The position numbers and the translations under genes are program-made. A DNA stretch of 64,000 bases, taken from the NCBI GenBank assembly GCA_963971305.1, contig OZ020305.1, positions 41,489,717 through 41,553,716 of the forward strand. The letters run 5' to 3'. Of this stretch, positions 1 through 11,900 are shown one piece after another. Every line of letters starts with the position of its first letter. The first letter of the stretch is position 1. This DNA is from Arcuatula senhousia. Taxonomy: Eukaryota; Mollusca; Bivalvia; Mytilida; Mytilidae. Below the pieces are notes generated by a model. It was not told the DNA's origin. It did no database searches and was given only the letters and a program-made list of their open reading frames with translations.

Positions 1-235
1 TAACAAGGAAGCAAAATCCAGCACCGAGATTATCGACCATGTGCAGTACAAGGAAAGAAACCTGGTGTTTTAAACAATTTTTAATTTACAAAACGGAAAT
101 TTCAACGACAAAATAGTATTAAATTTAATCCGTAAATTCGTGTCAGACAAGTCTGACGACCAGGCTTGTGATTTCCCCCGGTGACCTTTGGTCCACCAGC
201 AGCGATTATCGACCCAGTGGTAATACATGTAATAT
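1..235 (-). repeat. Dispersed repeat R5, inverted copy
   Basis: This stretch is close to the reverse complement of about 60.77-60.99 kb. Shared signposts are GTCAGACAAGTCTGACGACC at 141 here and its complement near 60820, and the 'caccgagattatcgaccatgtg' region matched near 60940. A third partial copy starts near 4165. No coding potential was recognised. Confidence 0.6.
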
Positions 236-754
236 CATGAACCAATTTTCCTATTTTCTTTAAACACCATTTGCGATGATGGTCTCAGGGATCAACGCTA
301 GTCCTTGTTAAGGGACGAAACTTGTCCCGTGTATGGAGAGAATAATACTCAAACTGAATGAACGTTCAATATCCTTTTGTGGAGTTCGATAAGAGTTAGA
401 ATCTCTACAAAAGTCACACTCGAAAGGGATTCACATACCAGTATAAAGCAACAAACATGTTTCACAATCCTAAAATCAATATTACAATCAGTTGTTGATC
501 GATGCCACTGACAAAAGCTACACTTTGTTTGTTTTTTGAAAAAAAAATCAAGTTCCTTTTTACCAATATTCAATGCAACGCCGTCCATTTCGGGGTTTAA
601 GATAACATGTTTCCAGGTTTCGAAAGTCAAGGTGTTCACAAGAATGCTGAAAGACAGAAATACGAGGTTTTATAATTCATATCTAAGATGTTTACGTTCA
701 TTTATATTCTAACGAGTGAATATATACTTTTATTTTTTTAAATATATTTTTTAG
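236..754. other. No exon seen upstream of gene A exon 2
   Basis: This is intronic sequence if gene A follows the pattern of its paralogues. I searched for a signal-peptide exon with a CC-P-(K/Q)QW motif and found none, so exon 1 of gene A probably lies beyond the left edge. Nothing else was recognised. Confidence 0.4.
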
Positions 755-3484
755 ATTTCAGAGATGGTTGCTTTTGATGCTAATCTGAAAATGGTTGTGG
801 CTAACATGACCATAAACACCGATGATAAACCAGGAGAAATGAGAGTGGTGTATCAAAACTGGAAAAATGTAAATATTATTTTTTTAGTATTTTATAATAT
901 ATTAAAGTTGATGGTTTGGGGTTTTTATTTTGGTTTTTGTTTTATTTGGGGGGTGTTGTTGTTTTATTTTGTTTTTATAAACCATGAAGATGATTCACTA
1001 TCAGACATTATTTTTCTACAGACACAGAATTAACCCCCCCCCCCCACACACAAAAAAAAAAGAAAAAAAACTCCAGGCAAAAATAAAAACCACTTCAACT
1101 ACGCCTGAAGCACGTTTGGTCTTATCTGAGAAAAATGGTTATTATCTTCTAGTGTCTATTAGAGACAAAAGTTGAAATTTACTCAAACAAAAACAAAAAA
1201 ATAGTTCTTACACTTAAGGTGGTGATTACTATACTAAGACTTACATACACCAGAAAATAGAACAGTCTTAAAATTAAGATGGTCTTACACCTGAGATGCA
1301 ACTCCAACACAAAATTTGTTTGTGGCGGAGTGGCTATTTTCGGATAATACTACTAGCGTGAAATTTTAATTAGCTAAATGAGACTCAGAGAAATTATGAA
1401 TATTCCAATAAGGAAGAAAAGTTAGATTTTTTTTTTATTTTCCCAATGCATATGTAAACTACATGTTTTGAGGTTAATGGCTTTGATACGTTTATAGAAT
1501 ATGCAATACCATGTTCATGACGGAAAATGTGAGAAGATGAACTTAACTGAACCTTTTCCAGATTGCGTACCAAGTAAGCAATAGACAACATTGTATCAAG
1601 CACTGATTATTATTAAGAGACTTCGAAGGTTTTGATTTAAGGAATTTACGGGCATCCACCTACTTAATAAAAATATACTCTTAAAAAAAGTTACGCATAG
1701 ATAGAAAATTCCCCGTACGTACGTTTAATGCAAATCCACAAAATTTCAATACAAAACTGCCGAGCTGTTCTGCAACCGATTTTCATGAAATAAAATCCAG
1801 TAAATAAAAAACGAAATAAAGATCTTTATACACCCGGTATATACATACTGTTTATATTTCATCTTTGATTTAACCAAGCATGCAGATGTACCAACGGAGC
1901 ATCCGAATGTCAAGGTCCGAAAGGTCCACGACAAGACAAGTAAACACGAGCGAGAACAGCACGAACAGACAACACAAACACATAAAAATTCCCCCCAAAA
2001 AACTGAAAAGCAATCGCCAACGATAACTTAAATCGTAAGAAGAGTAAAGTTTGGGGCTCCAGAGGAGTATTAAGATAATTTATCATTCAAAAGATAAACT
2101 AACAAATAAAGCTGTAACATTGTATCTTTGAAATTAATTGTTAGTTCCAAATCTGGCCAAAACGATTCAGAATTCAAATTGGTTGTCTGACCTTAATGGG
2201 CGTACTCCTCCACAATAGATAATTTGAAAAGTTTTAATTGCAAATGCTTTCCACAACACTCAAACACTTAATAAAAAATATCAACATTAAATGTGAATAT
2301 TCATTCAGTACCATGTTTACTATACTTTCTTTCAAAAAATAAATCGTTCATTAATTTTACATAAAATTGTATGTATTTTTTATCATATTTTTAAGAGGAG
2401 GCAACTGTTCTCCGTAAGTCTTACATGGGAGCTGGGAGATCAAAAATACATGTCACCGTATACCAGTATACTATGGGTCCTTCTAAACACTATTTAACAG
2501 TCCTCGAGGATGGATGTGTTCCAGTAATGTATGAAACTACAACCACCAATGTTAATGGAGGTAACCAGAATGATAAAGCATGATAGGGAACCATAAAATT
2601 GAAAAACTGTAATTCGAAATCATATATTTAATACATACACCAATTCGCCTGGTTATTTGCTGAGCTTACTAGTGGGTTAAAAACCCATTTGATTTATACG
2701 TGCAGATACTTAAAGAAACTTAACAACAACAACAACAAAATTTTCAAAAAAATATTCAGAAATGGCCATACAGCTCATAAAAATGAATTGCAGTTGGAGT
2801 TAACATATGTGTTGTGGTGTCGTGTTCATTTACTCCATATCCTTTCTTAAATTATTAACTGACAGAACTAAATGGTTAGTTTTATTTTTAAAAAGACACG
2901 AATTGGAAGACATCTGAATTTAAAATAGTAGACATTGTGCTAGGGTTGATAACCTTTGAGTATTACGAATCAAAGAAAACAAGGTACTGCTAAATGGATT
3001 TACCTTTTCATTCTTTCATGCCTTTTGTACTTACATGTGAATGGTATTTTTTCATTATTTTAGACGCTTCTAAAATGGCGATTCAATATTTTGGTATGCA
3101 GGCCAAAGCTACTGATGCCAGTTATTTCTCTATCCCCTCTATGTGTGTAAGTATATAATCAAAAATTTGAAAGTGCGGCTGTGGCGAGTTTTATTCAATA
3201 GTAATTAAAGATGCTACAGGCTCAGGCGTCACTTTAAAAGAACAAAGCTTAATTTGTGTTACAACAAGATTGAATTATTCAGCTTGGTCGTCTTAGAGGT
3301 CGATCGACTTTTGCTGGTGTTTTAATTTGCTAGAGTCTTCGTTGATTTTTATTTTTGTCTACTTTTTTTGTTTATAAAGACTATTTGCTTTTCTATAGTC
3401 ATCTTAAACACTTAAGAAACTGCGTTAACGCTGCTAGAATTTAATAATCTCATTATTATTTTTGTTCTTTTTCAGATGATGTAA
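755..3484 (+). CDS. Ependymin-related protein, gene A (5' partial)
   Basis: Secreted ependymin-family protein, a beta-sandwich glycoprotein family of the extracellular space. Exons rebuilt from splice sites and paralogy: 755-868, 1498-1573, 2396-2560, 3064-3146 and 3476-3484 (stop TAA). Together they give 148 residues after the missing signal-peptide exon. Family marks: V-A-F-D near the start of exon 2, an N-glycosylation sequon NMT, cysteines in DGKC and PDC (exon 3), RKSYMGAG and EDGCVP (exon 4), and SIPSMC closing exon 5. The last coding exon carries only Met-Met-stop. Intron phases after exons 2-5 are 0,1,1,0, as in genes B-D. AATAAA follows at 3516. Homology is clear; the function of this copy is unknown. 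The main uncertainties are exon 1, which is off-window, and the exact acceptor of exon 4, where AG occurs twice. Confidence 0.85.
1884..2068 (+). repeat. Dispersed repeat R1 (in gene A intron 3)
   Basis: Degenerate member of a family marked by 'gtcaaaggtccgaa', 'acgacgaaaccggtaaacac' and 'gaacagcacgaa' segments. Other copies are near 3752, 25600, 27692 and 47920 on this strand and near 32040 and 61360 inverted. Mostly non-coding. Confidence 0.6.
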
Positions 3485-3515
3485 TTTATGATGAAAAGTA
3501 ATTTGACATTTTTTG

Positions 3516-3521
3516 AATAAA
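3516..3521 (+). terminator. Polyadenylation signal of gene A
   Basis: AATAAA begins 32 bases after the stop codon of the short last exon of gene A, which supports that exon as the true 3' end. Confidence 0.55.
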
Positions 3522-3751
3522 ACGTTTATATTAGATTTTAAATCTTGAAACTGCCGTCCGAACAGAAACATACACACACCCCTGCACATGATCGACTTGT
3601 TATCAATATTTTGCAACCTGATAAAGTCATTTCTATCAAGTTGAGATCAGTATATCAGGGTTCATCTTTCCTTAACCCCAGAGCAAACTTCTATGAAATG
3701 GTGTATGCAATGTTTACAAAGTGACAGATTGATGTCTCCTCTAGAGAGATG

Positions 3752-3945
3752 CAGAGATGTGCCATTAGCACATTTGAATGTCAAATGTCCAAATAGGGCA
3801 AAGACAAAACCAGTAAAAACAAACTGTAACACCCTCCAGGAATTAACAGACACCACAAAACCACATAAAAAATTCTGAAAAGCAATCAACAATATAATTT
3901 CAAGTCATAACGAGAGTGAACGCAGTTGCGGGAAGACGGAAGCAG
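3752..3945 (+). repeat. Dispersed repeat R1, diverged copy
   Basis: Recognised by the order of its segments: 'gaatgtcaaatgtcc', 'gacaaaaccagtaaa', 'gaaaagcaatcaacaa', 'aagtcataacgagagtgaac'. It lies just past gene A. The open frames across it on both strands look like chance. Confidence 0.55.
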
Positions 3946-4164
3946 TTTCTGCTTGTTGCGACATACTGTCGTGTTGCTAACGATGAATTCAGGCGTGTAA
4001 TATGGTTAAAGTTCACATTTAATAGATGTTACCAAAAAAAGAATTAATCTCATTTCCAAGATAAGCTAAAAAAGAAGAACAGGGATAAAACATATATTGG
4101 ACTATAGGCACAAACGGTAAAAGTGAATTAATACAACATTTGTACAATGTAGAATTTTTCTATA

Positions 4165-4275
4165 TGCACATTATCCATATCTCGGTGCTGGTTTTTGCTT
4201 CCATGTTTGAACACGTTTGGTTTTTGAACTTTCAATTAGTTTGATTCAAATGATGCCAATGAGAGGTTCCTCCGT
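4165..4275 (+). repeat. Dispersed repeat R5, partial copy
   Basis: Shares 'tcggtgctgg' and the 'tttggtttttga ... gatgagaggtt' order with 60949-61055. The next stretch, 4276-4620, holds nothing I could identify apart from a short direct duplication of 'gttcggaaagtgtgt' near 4355. Confidence 0.45.
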
Positions 4276-4619
4276 GATTTTATGTGCATACACGACATAA
4301 CAAGATTTACTAAACTTGTCTGCTATTCAATTGACAATGATTGTTCGTTGACGTTCGGAAAGTGTGTTCGGAAAGTGTGTTGTTATTGTCATAGCTTCAA
4401 CGTTTTGAGGTATGAAACGACTTAAAGTAACAAAAACATAAATGTAAAAGACAGACAAAGTTAAAAGTAAAAAGGCAAAATAAGGTGTATTCACTATAGC
4501 AAGAAACTTAGGTTATAAAAATCACGGAGAAGATTCCGCTGACATTAAAACATTCAAACGGTGCGGAGTTGATATGTATAACAGTTTGATACATTTACAT
4601 AAGGTCTCCCAAATTTCGA

Positions 4620-5170
4620 CCAGAATCTACATGTGATGGGAGACGGTTCCTGTCTCTGGTTCAACTGGTACTGGAGCAGCCAACTCTGGCGGTAGTGTGT
4701 CATGGGTAGAATTGGACTTTGATCGATTTGATGTTTATTGTGTGTTTAGTTTTTGTGCTTTGTCTATGAATATTGATAGGGGGAGGTTGGGCCCAAAAAA
4801 CTAGTTTAACCCCGCCACATATTACATGTGCCTGTCCTAAGCCAGGAATCTTTGACAAAGCTTTCGTTTGTACTTGTCTTTTTGATGTTTTCTGTTCCTT
4901 GTTTAAGAAGGGGATCTATCTGTGACTATTTCAGGGCTGGATTTGAATTATATTCATCTTATTTAGACAATGGGCCAATTGCAGAACCGCGAGCAGTGCC
5001 AAATGGCCTCGTTGAAGGCTGCTGGCGGTTGTCCATTGTGGTTTGCTAAATTGCCGTTTAATTGTGGGCTGTGTCGCGTACACTTATTCCACATCTCTTT
5101 ATTTTCTATCAAGGGCTGAACGACTCATGGCACATAGCGTGTCTTGTTTTAACCAGTCGCTGTGTGGATT
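4620..5170 (+). repeat. Dispersed repeat R6
   Basis: Related copies lie inverted at about 38480-38960 and in direct orientation at about 57600-57890. Shared blocks include 'cctgtcctaagcc', the 'gaccgcgagcagtg'-like block and 'cttattccacatctc'. An open frame at 4828-5049 falls in this repeat and resembles open frames in the other copies, so I do not call it a gene. Confidence 0.55.
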
Positions 5171-5459
5171 CCAGTCTATGATTACTGCTTAAAAACTACC
5201 AGTCAATATTTACACAAGCAACTTCGGTATGAAACAATTACTAGTATTTGAATACATTTCCCTAAAACTATATCGGCCAAAGTTTTTTTTCACCAAACAC
5301 TATAGGCACCTTACGAATGAAAGATCTGCCGTTTGAGCATCAAAAACTAAAGATCGATTTATCAGTGGACATGAATATAACGAATTATTGACTAACATAA
5401 AAATATTTGTCTAAATATGATGAAAACAGTCTATACTATATAAACACAAAACTACGCCA

Positions 5460-5715
5460 ATATGTACTTTATCCGTCCAATATGGATATTGGACGGATAC
5501 CGCCAGTCCAATATGGCATATTGGACTAGTCAATATGGCATGCCAGCCATATTGGTCAGGTTAGTCAATAAAGGTATAATTGCGTAAAGTAATCCATATT
5601 GGCTGAGTTATTGGTCCTCGGCTAGCCATATTGGACTTCGGCTTCGCCTCAGTCCAATATGGCTAGCCTTGGACCAATAACTAAGCCAATATGGATAACT
5701 TTACGCAATAATACT
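5460..5715. repeat. Palindromic repeat cluster upstream of gene B
   Basis: Dense in 'ccaatatgg' and its complement. An imperfect hairpin with arms of about 65 bp runs from 'attgcgtaaag' at 5579 to 'ctttacgcaat' ending at 5709, with a tiny centre near 'cttcggcttcg'. It ends about 200 bp before the gene B start codon and is MITE-like. No target duplication could be defined. Confidence 0.6.
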
Positions 5716-5912
5716 ATATTATAGTAACGCAATGTTTCAAGCAAACCAGACTGCTTCTTTCATGTTTACAAATTTTGATTCAAGATTGCACTTGCAATAA
5801 ATCATGAATGACAGTCTTTATCTCTGGTCTCAGGGTTTTATCTTGTACTCGTTAAGGTTCTATACACGAAGTTACACTGCAAAGAGTCTTAAGTTTGGTA
5901 TTCTCAAAGACA

Positions 5913-8900
5913 ATGAGAACACTCTTATTTCTGGTATTTCTACCATCTGTTGCTTCTACGTGTTGCCTACCCAAGCAATGGAGCGGAGATTTACATATTA
6001 GTTTTAGTAGACAGAGAGAAACTCCAAATAGTCAGGGTTCACATATTGAGGTAAGGATTTATTAATCGTTATTTGTTTGTTAGTTCTCGACTTGTGTTAC
6101 CGCCCCTGATTTTTAAGCACATTTCAAAATCTACGAAAGTATTGCAGTTTGGTCCGGAAACCCCAGCCAAGTTAGTTCTCTGCTCTTGAGGATGTCTCTT
6201 ATAGAGATTCCCGAGCTCAACGTTTAATAAAAAAATAATAATATTTTTTTACCTTTTTAGTAAAAAAAAAACCATCATTTTTTTCATTTGAAACCATCTT
6301 TTTTCTGTCTTGCAAATTTCGACAAGTACATCCCCGTGGTGCAAGACAGTCAATGTTCCAGTGACCACAAATGATATTCTGGAGCACCTAACACTGGCGG
6401 TGATGTGTCATGGGCTGGACAACCCAATTTCTATTGATTGGTGTCATGTTACCCAAGACACATCTAGAGATGAAATATCATTGAACCAAAGCATATCATA
6501 TCCGAGATATGGGCCTCAACCATGAACTTAACCAAAGTCATTCATGCGTAAAATATAGGTCGCAGTGACATAATTTTTAGTGGACGGTGTCACGTTACCC
6601 AATACACGACACATTTAGTGGTGAGATATCATTAACCAAAAATATCTGGTATCCAAGTTGTGGGCCTTTACGAAGAACTTAACCAAGGTCATTCATGCAT
6701 TAAATATAGGTCACAGTGACCAAATTTCTATTGGGTGGTGTCAAATTACAAAAGACACATCTAGTGGTAAAAATCATTGACCCTAAACATGTAGTATATG
6801 AGATATGGACCTAAACCAAGAACTTAACCAAAGTTATTCATGCATAAAATATAGGCCACAGTGACCTACTTTCTAGTGGTTGGTGTAGCCCTACCCAAGA
6901 TCCATCTAGTGGTGAAATATTATCGACCTACAACATATAGTATCCGAGTAATTGACCTTAACCATGAACTTAACCAAATTGTTATGGACGTGCGTACCTA
7001 CGAACGGACAAGGATGAAACTATATGGCCGATCCACATATATGGTCGGTCCATAAATCTGAAAATTATGATAACATATTTTTAAACAGTCGCGCGATTTG
7101 GTGTCAACATCGGAAGAATCTTTTCACAATTGAATTAAGGAAACACAGCCGCTCGACGGCGAACACGATTTAAAAATGGATATTAAACATACTTGTACAT
7201 TTCAGGTATACTAATTATGTAAATTAAGTGTGTTAGTGGTGGTAACGCCACAGGGTAGTGATATGCGTCTAGTATGGCAGAGATCGAACGTCTCTAGATC
7301 TCTGTTGTCGCTGGCTAGCCTACTTGTAGGTGAAAGGGAGAGTCGAGTGCGTAAATCTTTCCTTGCCAGTACATAGCCTCTACACTACCAAGACTCCTTC
7401 AATGCCTCCTCGTGGCAATGCACGGTAACTTGGGTCTAGTACTCAAGGCTAAGTTGAAGGGGATCTCGGAGTAGCAAGGACCCCAGAGGTGCAGAGTGCA
7501 GGCCCACCGGTGTGTGGACACGCCCTGGCTTTCACCAACCTTGCCCCAGCTATGGGATAAATAGCTCCACTGCCTTGTGGAAGACTTTGGTTAGTCAAAG
7601 GCTATGGAAGTGAATCCAGACAGAAAATCCGTGAAGGTGATCACGTTAGCGAGGTAAAGCAAGCATCTAATGGAGGACAACCCCTACAGAAAACCACTGG
7701 TCCTCCGAGTCCAGGGGGTTATGCTCTGGGTTAGCAACCCTGACATGCAAAAACTAGTCGCTACAGAAACCGAAACCGAGGAAATTAGACAATTGGGAGA
7801 GACAGAAACCATTCAGGAAACTGAACACATGATGGATGGTAGTCAAACCCGTAAGGAAGCTACCAGACAGAAGGTGGATGTACTCAGCCCAAAAGATGTT
7901 TTAAAGATTGGATGCTGGAACGTCCGCACCTTATATCAGACAGGCAAATTAGCACAAGTCATAAAGGAGGTGGACAACTACAATATCCATATGCTAGGGG
8001 CCAGTGAAACTAGATGGACTGGAAGTGGCACACGAAATCTTGCCTCAGGACATCAGATTATTTATTCAGGGAGAGAGGATGACCATCATAGTAGTGGAGT
8101 TAGTTTAATTATAACAAAAGATATCAGCAAATGTCTAATGGGTTGGAAACCATATAGTGACAGAATTTTGTCTGCAAGGTTTCATTCAAAATTCGCAAAG
8201 CTGACTGTGGTAGTTTGCTATGCACCAACAGAAGATAAGGAGGATGAGGTGAAGGAAGACTTCTATGACCAGTTACAAAAAGTAGTCGAGGCAACACCTG
8301 TACATGATGTTCTTCTTTTGCTGGGAGATCTAAATGCAAAGGTTGGATCCATCAACGAAGGCAAGGAAAGTGTAATGGGAACAAATGGCTGTGGTGAAGT
8401 AAACAACAATGGAAAGAGGCTTATTGATTTTTGTGAGGAAAACAAGTTAGTTATAGGTGGTACCATATTCCAACATAAGAATATCCATAAACTAACTTGG
8501 AATTCTCCAGATGGTCAGACCAAAAATCAAATTGACCATGTCATGATCAACAAAAGATGGAGAGGAACATTGCAAGATGTTAGAGCAAAGCGAGGCGCAG
8601 ATATTGGTAGTGACCATGTGCTACTGTTGGTCAAATTGAAACTTAAATTAAGAAAGGCAAAGAAAGGTGATCTGAGACCACCTTAAGTTGATGTTAAAAA
8701 GTTAGCCGATCCAGTTATAAGAAAAGCATTTCAGGTGGAATTAAAGAATAGATTCCAGATCCTAAATGATGAACAAGAGCTAACTATTGACAACTTCAAT
8801 ACCACCCTTGTAGAAGCTGGGATGAAAACTTTAGGAAAGAAAAGAAGAAAGAAAGAAGAGTGGATTTCATCTAGAACTTGGGAATTAGTTGAAAAGAGGC

Positions 8901-11900
8901 GCAATACCAAACAAAAAATATTAACAACAAAGTCAGCAAGAATAGTAAACCAACTTAAAGAAAGGTATTCAGAAGAAGATAAAGAAGTTAAAAAAGTGCA
9001 CGAAAAGACAAAACAGACTATGTAGACAAATTAGCACTAGAAGCAGAAGAGGCAGCCTCCAAACAAGACATGGGTACATTGTACAGGATATCAAAAACAC
9101 TGAGTAAAGGGTTTACCAGCACAGAAACACCAGTGCGTAAGCTGGACGGGAAACTTGCATCTAGCATTGAAGAAGAACTGGAATGCTGGAAGAACCATTT
9201 CGAGAAAGTATTAAACCAAGAACTTCCAACTGCAGAAGCAGAAATAAATGAGAGGGAAGAACAGCTTGATATAGACATCTCTAAGCCATCAGAAGATGAG
9301 ATAAAAAAGGCAATTAAGTCATTGAAGAATGGAAAATCACCAGGAATAGACCAAGTAACTGCAGAGATGTTAAAAGCTGAAGAAACAGAAACACCCAAGC
9401 TACTGACAAAATTACTCCATCAGATATGGGAAACTGAAACAGCACCAGCAGATTGGAAGGTTGGTCTAATAGTAAAGCTCCCAAAGAAAGGAGATCTCTC
9501 AGATGCAAATAACTGGAGAGGTATTATGCTTTTGTCAATCACAAGCAAAATACTGTGTAAGATTATCCTAAATAGAGTATCAGCAGTAATTGATCCATAC
9601 ATCAGAAAAGAGCAAGCAGGGTTCAGGAAAGGAAAGTCCTGCATAGACCAGATATTCACCATAAGACAAATTTTTGAGCAGTGCAATGAATGGAACACAA
9701 CTCTCTATTCAAACTTCATCGACTTCTCAAAAGCATTCGATAGTATTCATCGTCCAGCTCTTTGGAAAATCCTCTCTCACTATGGTATTCCAGAAAAGAT
9801 CATTTCAGTTATCAAGATGCTGTATAAAGACTTCCAAGCAAAAGTTATCTGTTCAAACCAACTTACAGAAAGCTTCCACATCAATACTGGCGTTCGCCAG
9901 GGATGTCTTCTTTCTCCCCTTCTCTTTACTTTCTGTGTGGATTGGCTCATGAGATGTACTACTCAAGGAACAAACAGAGGAATAGCATGGACCTTTGACA
10001 CCGCCTTAGAAGATCTTGATTTTGCAGATGACATTGCCCTGCTAGCACAGCGCCACAGGGATATCCAGAGCAAAACCAATGATCTAGTCAATTATGGAAA
10101 ACAGATAGGCTTGAAAGTGAACAACAAAAAGACAAAGATTATAAAAGTAAATTCTACCATTGAAAATGAAGTGACAATTGATAACAACAGAATTGAAGAA
10201 GTTGATAGTTTTATATACCTTGGTAGCAAGATCAGTGCCAATGGAGACTCAAATTGTGATGTCGAAAGCAGAATATCAAAAGCCAAATTCGCTTTTGCAA
10301 GCCTTAGAAACATTTGGAAATCCAGTAAAATCAAGACAACAACAAAACTGAGAATTTTCAAAACAAATGTTATTGCTGTCCTGCTGTATGGCTCTGAGTC
10401 ATGGAAAGTCACCAAAAACATAATCCACAAACTGGACACCTTCCAAACAAAATGTCTGCGTCGAATTTTGAAAATCTTTTGGCCGCAGAAAATAACAAAC
10501 ATCGAACTGCATGAAAGAACAAAGACAGTCCCTATAACATCATTGATTAAAGAGAGGAGATGGAAATGGATTGGCCATGTGTGCAGAATGGAGACTTCAG
10601 AAATACCCAAAGTAGCAATGAGATGGACACCACCTGGAAAACGAAGTAGAGGAAGACCAAAGGAAACATGGCGGAGGTCTGTAGAAAAAGAAATGAAGGA
10701 AGAAGGGTGGACGTGGGGCATGGTCCAGAGAATGGCAGCAGACAGACAGAGTTGGCGGTCCTCGGTCAAGGCCTTATGTGCTACCTAGCACGAAGAGGAC
10801 TAAGTAAGTAAGTAAGTAATTATGTAAATTAATAAATAAAATTTCAAATATAGGTGTAAAAAGTTGAATGCAAAGCAAAGTTATAACTACGGAAATGTGG
10901 ATGCTCCATATGGTCGTTTCGAATGCAGCCAAAAACCCGTAGGTCCAAACTTTTTCTTTGCTTAATTTCGATGATTTTTGGATATCTTATATAAAACAAC
11001 AATATTATGATTTGACAAAAAAACCAACAACAGTATTTTGACTTTGATTTTACTTTTAGGGGCAATCTCTACCCATAATTCCGTCGTACCCTCCTTCCTT
11101 GAACCAGAATTCCGTCGTACCCTCCTTCTTTGAAGGAGGGTACGACGGAATTATGGGTAGAGATTGGTTCAGGGGGTGAAAAAGCGGCTTAATTATAAAT
11201 CGTCCTTGTTTAAAGTGCATGTGTGCTTTCCGAGGTTTTACGCAAATGTGTGTTGCTTTCTATTCTAGTTAGATGAATTTGTAAGCTATGATGGCAATCT
11301 AAAAAGACTCGTGGCCAATATGAGCACTGATATACCTGGTGTCAGGCAAATAATATACCAGGATTATAACACGGTATGTTAATTACTTGCCATATAAATT
11401 GAGGTGAGCATAGACAGTGTTTGTCACAATTAAATATATGCATTAAATAAGAAAAAAACTTTAAAAAATTATTTACCTTGTGCTCAATATTGTATCATTA
11501 TATATTTTTACGTTAGTTACAGTTTTAAACTTTTTGCTTTAAAACCCTACTGCAAGTCTCGATAAGACTATATGCGTAGTACCCGGAGGATGCCCATGCA
11601 GGAGGCTAAATAGCCCAATCCTAACCAGCACTCCCTTTTCAAGTACCAATTAGAATTTCCATCCCCGATTGGACTTTTTCTCCATTCCCCACTTCACCAT
11701 CATTGCATGCTCATTTTATCACATCTTTTATTTTGGAATAACTAACTAACTAAACTTTTAGTTTTATGTTTTGCAGAATGAACAGATTTCGGTTCGAGGT
11801 TCTACATGTGAGAACGATACAATTGCTCTTCACCTTCCTCTTGATTGCATTCCTTGTAAGCATAAAACACTTTTTTCCATCGGTAGTTATGGAATAGAAA

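Larger units (their letters stand above)
7228..10816 (+). mobile_element. RTE-type non-LTR retrotransposon (LINE)
   Basis: A 3.6-kb element in intron 1 of gene B with exact 16-bp target-site duplications. It has a 5' untranslated region of about 440 bp, an apurinic-type endonuclease domain, a reverse transcriptase, and a 3' end in a TAAG tandem tract (10801-10816). That kind of 3' microsatellite is usual for the RTE clade. The reading frame is broken by one stop (8684-8686) and a frameshift near an A-run around 8990-9010, so this copy is probably inactive though young. A degraded relative lies at 55035-55960. Confidence 0.88.
7070..10990 (+). repeat. Older repeat split by the RTE insertion
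   Basis: The left part (about 7070-7211: 'gtgtcaacatcggaagaatc', 'gaacacga') and the right part (about 10833-10990: 'aaagcaaagt', 'gatgctccatatgg') match consecutive parts of about 40390-40700, where no LINE lies between them. The LINE therefore inserted into a pre-existing copy of this repeat. Confidence 0.55.

Noticed and set aside
4828..5049. Possible small secreted protein
   Set aside because: The frame lies in dispersed repeat R6, with decayed counterparts near 38.8 and 57.6 kb.
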